Origin: DATJSJ01 sp035504175 | GTDB lineage: Bacteria > Pseudomonadota > Alphaproteobacteria > Acetobacterales > Acetobacteraceae | Length of the DNA stretch: 17,529 nucleotides | Assembly: GCA_035504175.1 (NCBI GenBank) | Contig: DATJSJ010000274.1 | Span: 1 to 17,529 of the forward strand | Reading direction: 5' to 3' | Shown here: piece after piece, positions 13,445-17,529 of the stretch | Layout: each line of letters starts with the position of its first letter | How positions within the stretch are numbered: the stretch's first letter is position 1 | Notes under the pieces: model-generated | What the model was told of the DNA's origin: nothing | Database searches by the model: none | The model's input: the letters and a program-made list of their open reading frames with translations, nothing else | Made by a program: the position numbers and the translations under genes

Positions 13445-14431
13445 ATGACATCGCCCCGCTTCGACCTGCTCGGCATCGGCAATGCCATCGTCGATGTGGT
13501 CGCCGCGGTCGGCGATGATTTCCTCTCGCGCCACGACATGCGCAAGGGGTCGATGGCGCTGATCGACGCCGACCAGGCGGCGCGGATCTATGCCGCCATG
13601 CCGGCCGGGCAGGAGAGCAGCGGCGGCTCCGCCGCCAACACCTGCGCCGTCGCCGCCGGCTTCGGCGCCCGTGTCGCCTATCTCGGCAAGGTCGCCGACG
13701 ACCAGCTGGGCGGCGTGTTCGCGCACGACATCCGCGCCGCCGGGGTGCACTTCCCGACCGCGCCGCTCGCCGGCGGCGCGCCGACCGCGCGCTGCCTGGT
13801 GCTGGTGACGCCGGACGGGCAGCGGACGATGAACACCTTCCTCGGCGCCTGCACCAGCCTCGGCGAAGCCGACGTGCCGGAGGCGCTGGTCGCCGCCGCC
13901 GCCTTCCTCTACCTCGAGGGCTACCTGTTCGACCCGCCGGCGGCCCAGGCGGCGTTCCGCCGCGCCGCCGCCGCCGCCCATGCCGCCGGGCGGCAGGTGG
14001 CGCTGTCGCTCTCCGACCCGTTCTGCGTCGACCGCCACCGCGCCGCCTTCCGCGCCCTGGTCGCCAACGACGTGGACATCCTGTTCGCCAACGAGGCGGA
14101 GATCTGCAGCCTGTACGAATGCAACGACTTCGCCGATGCGGCCGCAGCCGCCCGTCGCGATGTCGGTCTCGCCTGCCTGACCATGAGCGAGCGCGGCAGC
14201 CTGGTGCTGCGCGGCGCCGAGACGATCGAGGTCGCGGCCGAGCCCGTCGCGCTGGTCGACACCACCGGGGCGGGCGATGCCTACGCCGCCGGCTTCCTGG
14301 CGGCGCTCGCCGCCGGCCGCCCGCTCGCCTCCTGCGGCCGCCTGGCCAGCCTCGCCGCCGCTTCGGTGATCGCCGATTGGGGCGCCCGGCCGCGCGGCGA
14401 CCTGCGGGAGCTTGCCGCCCGCGCCGGCTGA
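13445..14431 (+). CDS. PfkB-family carbohydrate kinase, probable adenosine kinase
   Basis: A 328-residue ribokinase-fold (PfkB) kinase that phosphorylates a sugar or nucleoside with ATP. The N-terminal GIGNAIVDVVA (10-20), the substrate-side GGSAANT (60-66) and the C-terminal PfkB signature DTTGAGDAYAAGFL (272-285) are intact, with Asp278 as catalytic base. Alphaproteobacterial proteins of this style, with YLGKVADDQLG and LFANEAE, are usually annotated adenosine kinase (adenosine to AMP). Ribokinase or another sugar kinase cannot be excluded from sequence alone. The ATG at 13445 follows AGGAG (13431-13435) at 9 bases. Upstream the frame stays open but is arginine/proline-rich shadow of the EI24 gene. 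It appears to be a stand-alone transcription unit. Confidence 0.9.
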   Translation: MTSPRFDLLGIGNAIVDVVAAVGDDFLSRHDMRKGSMALIDADQAARIYAAMPAGQESSGGSAANTCAVAAGFGARVAYLGKVADDQLGGVFAHDIRAAGVHFPTAPLAGGAPTARCLVLVTPDGQRTMNTFLGACTSLGEADVPEALVAAAAFLYLEGYLFDPPAAQAAFRRAAAAAHAAGRQVALSLSDPFCVDRHRAAFRALVANDVDILFANEAEICSLYECNDFADAAAAARRDVGLACLTMSERGSLVLRGAETIEVAAEPVALVDTTGAGDAYAAGFLAALAAGRPLASCGRLASLAAASVIADWGARPRGDLRELAARAG

Positions 14432-14548
14432 TCACGAGCGTCTGAACGCCCGGCCCGGCGCAACCCTGGCCGCCACGGATCGTTGCACCGGCACGGACCG
14501 CGCATGCGCGCGGCCATAGGCATTGAGCGTGCCAGGGAGATTGCAACC

Positions 14549-15289
14549 ATGCGCAAGACGCTGCTGGTGTCCGCGACGATGTTCGCGATGGCGATGGCCT
14601 TGCCGGCCATGGCGCAGACCACTTCGTCGATGAACGATCCGTCCTACAACGGCTCACAATCCTGGCAGGGCCAGACCGGCGGCAACGGCACCTGGCGGCC
14701 TGGCCACGAGCCCGGCATCGGCCCGTCCGAGCCGAGCTCCAGCCGGGCCAGCAACATCGATCAGACCGATACGCGCAGCGAGATCGCGCCGCGTCTGCCG
14801 ACCCCGGCGGTCGGTCAGAATGCCGATGCCGCGACGTTCCTCCACGCCGCCCAACAGGCTTTGTGGCATGGCCGGACCGGCGAGGCGCAGTCCGCCCTGG
14901 AGCGCGCCGAGACCGCGCTGTTGAACCGCGACGAGGTCGCCGGTCCGAATCCGACCTCTGACCCGGCGATCGGGCAGATCAACCAGGCGTTGCAGGCGCT
15001 GGCGCACCACGACATGGCGGGCGCGCACGGCGCGATCCAGGAGGCGATGCGCGTCAACAATCGCGGCCCGATGGTCGGCTCGAACCGGATGGAGAACGGG
15101 ACGTACGGCACCGGCAATGGCGCCGGCATCGGCGCGGCGCCGGGCGGCAACTGGGGCGCCGGCGCGAGCAACGCGGGCCAACAGAACTATCCGGGCCAGC
15201 CGGGCTATCAGGGCCAGGGCTATCAGGGCCAGGGCTATCAGGGCCAGAGCTATCAAGGCCAGGGCTACCCGGGCGAGGGCGCGCAGTAA
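14549..15289 (+). CDS. Secreted protein of unknown function with YQGQG repeat tail
   Basis: A 246-residue exported protein that I do not recognise by name. The signal peptide is clear (basic MRKT, hydrophobic core, cleavage after AMA near residue 22). Next comes a Ser/Gly/Asn/Gln-rich low-complexity segment (about 24-90). A compact, probably helical domain at about 92-170 contains two amphipathic blocks, AATFLHAAQQALWHGRTGEA and INQALQALAHHDMAGAH. The C-terminal tail is glycine/asparagine-rich and ends in tandem YQGQ units. No enzyme motif, lipobox or membrane anchor is visible after the signal. I have an impression that similar mid-domains recur in secreted proteins of Acetobacteraceae-like genomes, but that is from memory. 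The ATG at 14549 follows AGGGAG (14534-14539) at about 9 bases. A GC hairpin lies just after the stop. Confidence 0.8.
   Translation: MRKTLLVSATMFAMAMALPAMAQTTSSMNDPSYNGSQSWQGQTGGNGTWRPGHEPGIGPSEPSSSRASNIDQTDTRSEIAPRLPTPAVGQNADAATFLHAAQQALWHGRTGEAQSALERAETALLNRDEVAGPNPTSDPAIGQINQALQALAHHDMAGAHGAIQEAMRVNNRGPMVGSNRMENGTYGTGNGAGIGAAPGGNWGAGASNAGQQNYPGQPGYQGQGYQGQGYQGQSYQGQGYPGEGAQ
15203..15277 (+). repeat. Five tandem 15-bp units encoding GYQGQ
   Basis: The first three units, GGCTATCAGGGCCAG at 15203, 15218 and 15233, are identical. The fourth (15248, AGCTATCAAGGCCAG) and fifth (15263, encoding GYPGE) have diverged. The repeats are in frame and form the tail of the secreted protein. Identical DNA, not merely identical protein, points to recent expansion by slippage, so the copy number may vary between strains. 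Confidence 0.85.
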
Positions 15290-15304
15290 CAGCGCCCCCG
15301 CCGA

Positions 15305-15323
15305 CGCCCGCGCCGCGCGGGCG
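15305..15323 (+). terminator. GC hairpin after the secreted-protein gene
   Basis: A perfect 8-bp stem (CGCCCGCG / CGCGGGCG) with a 3-nt loop CCG lies 15 bp after the stop codon, with no T-run. The rest of the 251-bp gap up to typA should contain the typA promoter. It holds a short T-run (ATTTTT near 15519-15524) but no promoter boxes that I can defend. Confidence 0.45.
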
Positions 15324-15540
15324 GATTGCCCGGGGAGACCGGCAGATCGCCCGACGACGCTAGCGTGGCGGCGGGGAGGTCTGAACGGGACGCGAGGCAG
15401 CACTGCGCGTGACCATTCTGCGGCGGCTGCCCCGCGCGCCCGATTTGGCTCGCATCGCTGGGCCACCTCGCCTATCTGTGCGGCGCACAGCCGCCGCCCC
15501 TTTGGTGCGCGGACGATTTTTCCGCCAGCCAGGGTTTCCG

Positions 15541-17373
15541 ATGCAGATCCGCAACGTCGCCATCATCGCCCATGTCGACCACGGCAAGACCACGCTGGTC
15601 GATCAGCTACTGCGGCAGTCGGGCACCTTCCGCGAGCATCAGCAGGTGATGGAGCGCGCGCTCGACCGCAACGAGCTCGAGCGTGAGCGCGGCATCACCA
15701 TCCTGGCCAAGTGCACCAGCGTCGTCTGGCGGGGCACGCGGATCAACATCGTCGACACCCCCGGCCATGCCGATTTCGGCGGCGAGGTCGAGCGCATCCT
15801 GAACATGGTCGACGGCGCCATCGTCCTGGTCGATGCGGCGGAAGGGGTGCTGCCGCAGACCAAGTTCGTGGTCGGCAAGGCCCTGGCGCGCGGGCTGCGG
15901 CCGATCGTCGTGGTCAACAAGGTCGATCGCGGCGACGCACGGCCGGACGAGGTGCACAACGAAATCTTCGATCTGTTCGCGGCCCTCGGGGCGACCGACG
16001 AGCAGCTCGATTTTCCGATGCTGTACGCCTCGGGCCGGCAGGGCTGGGCGGATGCGCAGCTGGACGGGCCGCGCCAGGACCTCGCGGCACTGTTCGATCT
16101 GGTGGTCCGCCATGTGCCGGCGCCGACCGTCGATCCCGAGGCGCCGTTCGCGATGGTCGCCTCCATTCTCGACTACGACAATTTCCTCGGCCGCGTGCTG
16201 ACCGGTCGCGTCGAGCAGGGACGGGCGCGGCTGAACATGCCGGTCAAGGTGCTGCGCCGAAGCGATGGCGCGGTGGTCGAAACCGGACGGCTGACCAAGC
16301 TGCTGGCGTTCCGTGGTCTCGATCGCGTGCCGGTCGAGGAGGCCGAAGCTGGCGACATCATCGCCGTCGCCGGTCTCACCGAGGCGACCGTGCCGGACAC
16401 GGTCGGCGCGCCGGAACTCGCGGCACCGCTCGCGGCGATCCCGGTCGATCCGCCGACGCTTGCCATGACCTTCCGCATCAATGACGGGCCGCTCGCCGGG
16501 CGCGAGGGCCGGAAGGTCACGTCGCGCCAGATCCGCGACCGGCTGCTGCGCGAGGCGGAGGGCAATGTCGCGATCCGCGTCACCGACAGCGGCGAGACCG
16601 AGGCGTTCGAGGTTGCCGGTCGCGGCGAGTTGCAGCTGGGCGTGCTGATCGAGCAGATGCGGCGCGAGGGTTTCGAGCTGACCATCGGCCGGCCGCGCGT
16701 GCTGACGCGCGACAATCCCGAGACCGGCGTGCGCGAGGAGCCGTTCGAGGACGTGCTGGTCGACGTCGACGAACCCTATGCCGGCGTCGTGGTCGAGAAG
16801 ATGAGCCGCCGGCGCGGCCAGATGCAGGACATGCGCCCGTCCGGCGGCGGCAAGCTGCGGCTTACCTTCCACATCCCGAGCCGCGGCCTGATCGGCTATC
16901 ACGGCGAGTTCCTGACCGACACGCGCGGCACCGGCGTGATGAACCGCCTGTTCGCCGGCTATGCGCCCTGGGCCGGGCCGATCGAGGGGCGGCGGAACGG
17001 CTCGCTGATCTCGAGCGAGGACGGCACCGCGGTGCACTATGCGCTCTATTACCTGCAGGAGCGCGGCACGCTGTTCGTCGAGCCGGGCGAGCGCGTCTAT
17101 GTCGGGATGATCCTCGGCGAGCACTCGCGCGGCTCCGATCTCGAGGTCAATCCGGTCAAGGAAAAGAAGCTGACCAACATCCGCGCCGCCGGCAAGGATG
17201 ATGCGATGCTGCTCATTCCGCCTCGCAAAATGAGCCTGGAACAGGCGATCGCCTACATCGACGACGACGAATTAGTGGAAGTCACGCCCGGCGCCGTGCG
17301 GCTCCGCAAACGCTGGCTCGATCCGCACCAACGCAAGCGTCACGAGCGCCGCGCCGAAAGCGAGGCGGCTTAA
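15541..17373 (+). CDS. typA: Ribosome-associated translational GTPase TypA/BipA
   Basis: A 610-residue, full-length TypA/BipA, a translational GTPase of the EF-G/LepA group that binds 70S ribosomes and supports ribosome assembly, stress and low-temperature growth. G motifs are complete: AHVDHGKTT (10-18), ERERGITI (47-54, switch I), DTPGH (72-76) and NKVD (126-129). EF-Tu-like domain 2 and EF-G-like domains III and V follow, then the TypA-specific C-terminal domain with SRGLIGYHGEFLTDTRGTG and MNRLF. The start is the ATG at 15541, where the conserved MQIRNVAIIAHVDHGKTT begins; only a weak AGGG precedes it. Its TAA stop (17371-17373) overlaps the stop of the convergent permease gene by two bases, so no intergenic terminator separates them. 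Confidence 0.97.
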   Translation: MQIRNVAIIAHVDHGKTTLVDQLLRQSGTFREHQQVMERALDRNELERERGITILAKCTSVVWRGTRINIVDTPGHADFGGEVERILNMVDGAIVLVDAAEGVLPQTKFVVGKALARGLRPIVVVNKVDRGDARPDEVHNEIFDLFAALGATDEQLDFPMLYASGRQGWADAQLDGPRQDLAALFDLVVRHVPAPTVDPEAPFAMVASILDYDNFLGRVLTGRVEQGRARLNMPVKVLRRSDGAVVETGRLTKLLAFRGLDRVPVEEAEAGDIIAVAGLTEATVPDTVGAPELAAPLAAIPVDPPTLAMTFRINDGPLAGREGRKVTSRQIRDRLLREAEGNVAIRVTDSGETEAFEVAGRGELQLGVLIEQMRREGFELTIGRPRVLTRDNPETGVREEPFEDVLVDVDEPYAGVVVEKMSRRRGQMQDMRPSGGGKLRLTFHIPSRGLIGYHGEFLTDTRGTGVMNRLFAGYAPWAGPIEGRRNGSLISSEDGTAVHYALYYLQERGTLFVEPGERVYVGMILGEHSRGSDLEVNPVKEKKLTNIRAAGKDDAMLLIPPRKMSLEQAIAYIDDDELVEVTPGAVRLRKRWLDPHQRKRHERRAESEAA

Positions 17374-17529
17374 CCCCGCACCGCCCCCGTCACCAGCCCC
17401 TTCACCAGCAAGCCCTGCGCGAACCAGACGAAGATCAGCACGGGGATCACCATCAGCACGCCCGCCGCCGCCATCGGCCCCCAATCGATCCCGTACTGCG
17501 TGACGAAGTTCGTCAGCCCCACCGTCAAT
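17370..17529 (-). CDS. MalG-type sugar ABC transporter permease, C-terminal end
   Basis: Only the last 52 residues are inside the window; the gene continues beyond base 17529. They read LTVGLTNFVTQYGIDWGPM, a hydrophobic helix (about AAAGVLMVIPVLIFVWFAQ), then LLVKGLVTGAVRG and a TAA stop at 17372-17370. This matches the C-terminus of CUT1-family (MalG/UgpE-like) inner-membrane permeases, which typically end in a phrase like 'RYFVRGLTAGAVKG'. It therefore belongs to a second sugar importer of a different family from the RbsC-like one at 4428-5558. The partner permease, binding protein and ATPase would be to the right, outside the window. It converges on typA with overlapping stop codons. Confidence 0.85.
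   Translation of the reverse strand, partial: LTVGLTNFVTQYGIDWGPMAAAGVLMVIPVLIFVWFAQGLLVKGLVTGAVRG

Noticed and set aside
13308..14657. A 449-codon minus-strand open frame opposite the PfkB kinase
   Set aside because: Its composition is overwhelmingly Arg/Gly/Pro and it mirrors a gene with intact PfkB signatures; no start signal or domain supports it.
15203..15277. A CRISPR-like array from the regular 15-bp repeats
   Set aside because: There are no spacers; the units are contiguous, in frame and encode a repeated peptide.
15607..17124. A 505-codon minus-strand open frame opposite typA
   Set aside because: It has no recognisable motif, and typA on the other strand is complete and conserved throughout.

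Overview
This 17.5 kb window of very GC-rich DNA looks like an alphaproteobacterial chromosome. I lean towards the Acetobacteraceae/Rhodospirillales because of the GC bias, the gene content (bactofilin, EI24 protein, PfkB kinase annotated as adenosine kinase in this group, TypA) and a twin-hairpin intergenic repeat of a kind I associate with that group. The taxonomic call is inference. I see no rRNA, tRNA, CRISPR array, insertion sequence or phage gene, and no stretch over 300 bases lacks a gene.

Left part (1-3129): the 3' end of a PLP-dependent ornithine/diaminopimelate-type decarboxylase (+) faces a class II aldolase (-). The aldolase is divergent, across 121 bp, from a Rieske non-heme iron oxygenase alpha subunit (+) whose bridging residue is a glutamate, as in carnitine monooxygenase CntA.

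Central catabolic block (3206-10745, all +): a three-gene sugar-type ABC importer (binding protein, permease, single-domain ATPase); a membrane di-iron sterol-desaturase/hydroxylase-type oxygenase translationally coupled to a MocE-like Rieske ferredoxin; a LacI-family regulator; an FAD ferredoxin reductase; and a second Rieske ferredoxin. The importer operon and the hydroxylase operon are each preceded by the same 20-bp element (18/20 identical), made of two GATCAA boxes exactly 10 bp apart. This suggests the two operons are co-regulated. Together the genes look like uptake of a small sugar or cyclitol-like compound followed by oxygenation or oxidative demethylation. The electron chain would be NAD(P)H to FAD reductase to Rieske ferredoxin to oxygenase. 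The parts list resembles the rhizopine moc system (periplasmic binding protein, plus MocD oxygenase, MocE ferredoxin and MocF reductase), but the substrate cannot be read from sequence.

Right part (10830-17529): more housekeeping-like genes. These are an EamA/DMT exporter, a bactofilin and an EI24 membrane protein (all -), then a PfkB kinase (probable adenosine kinase), a secreted repeat-tailed protein of unknown function and TypA/BipA (all +). The last item is the C-terminal end of a MalG-type sugar permease (-), whose stop codon overlaps that of typA by two bases. GC-rich hairpins without U-tracts sit at several gene ends and inside the importer operon.
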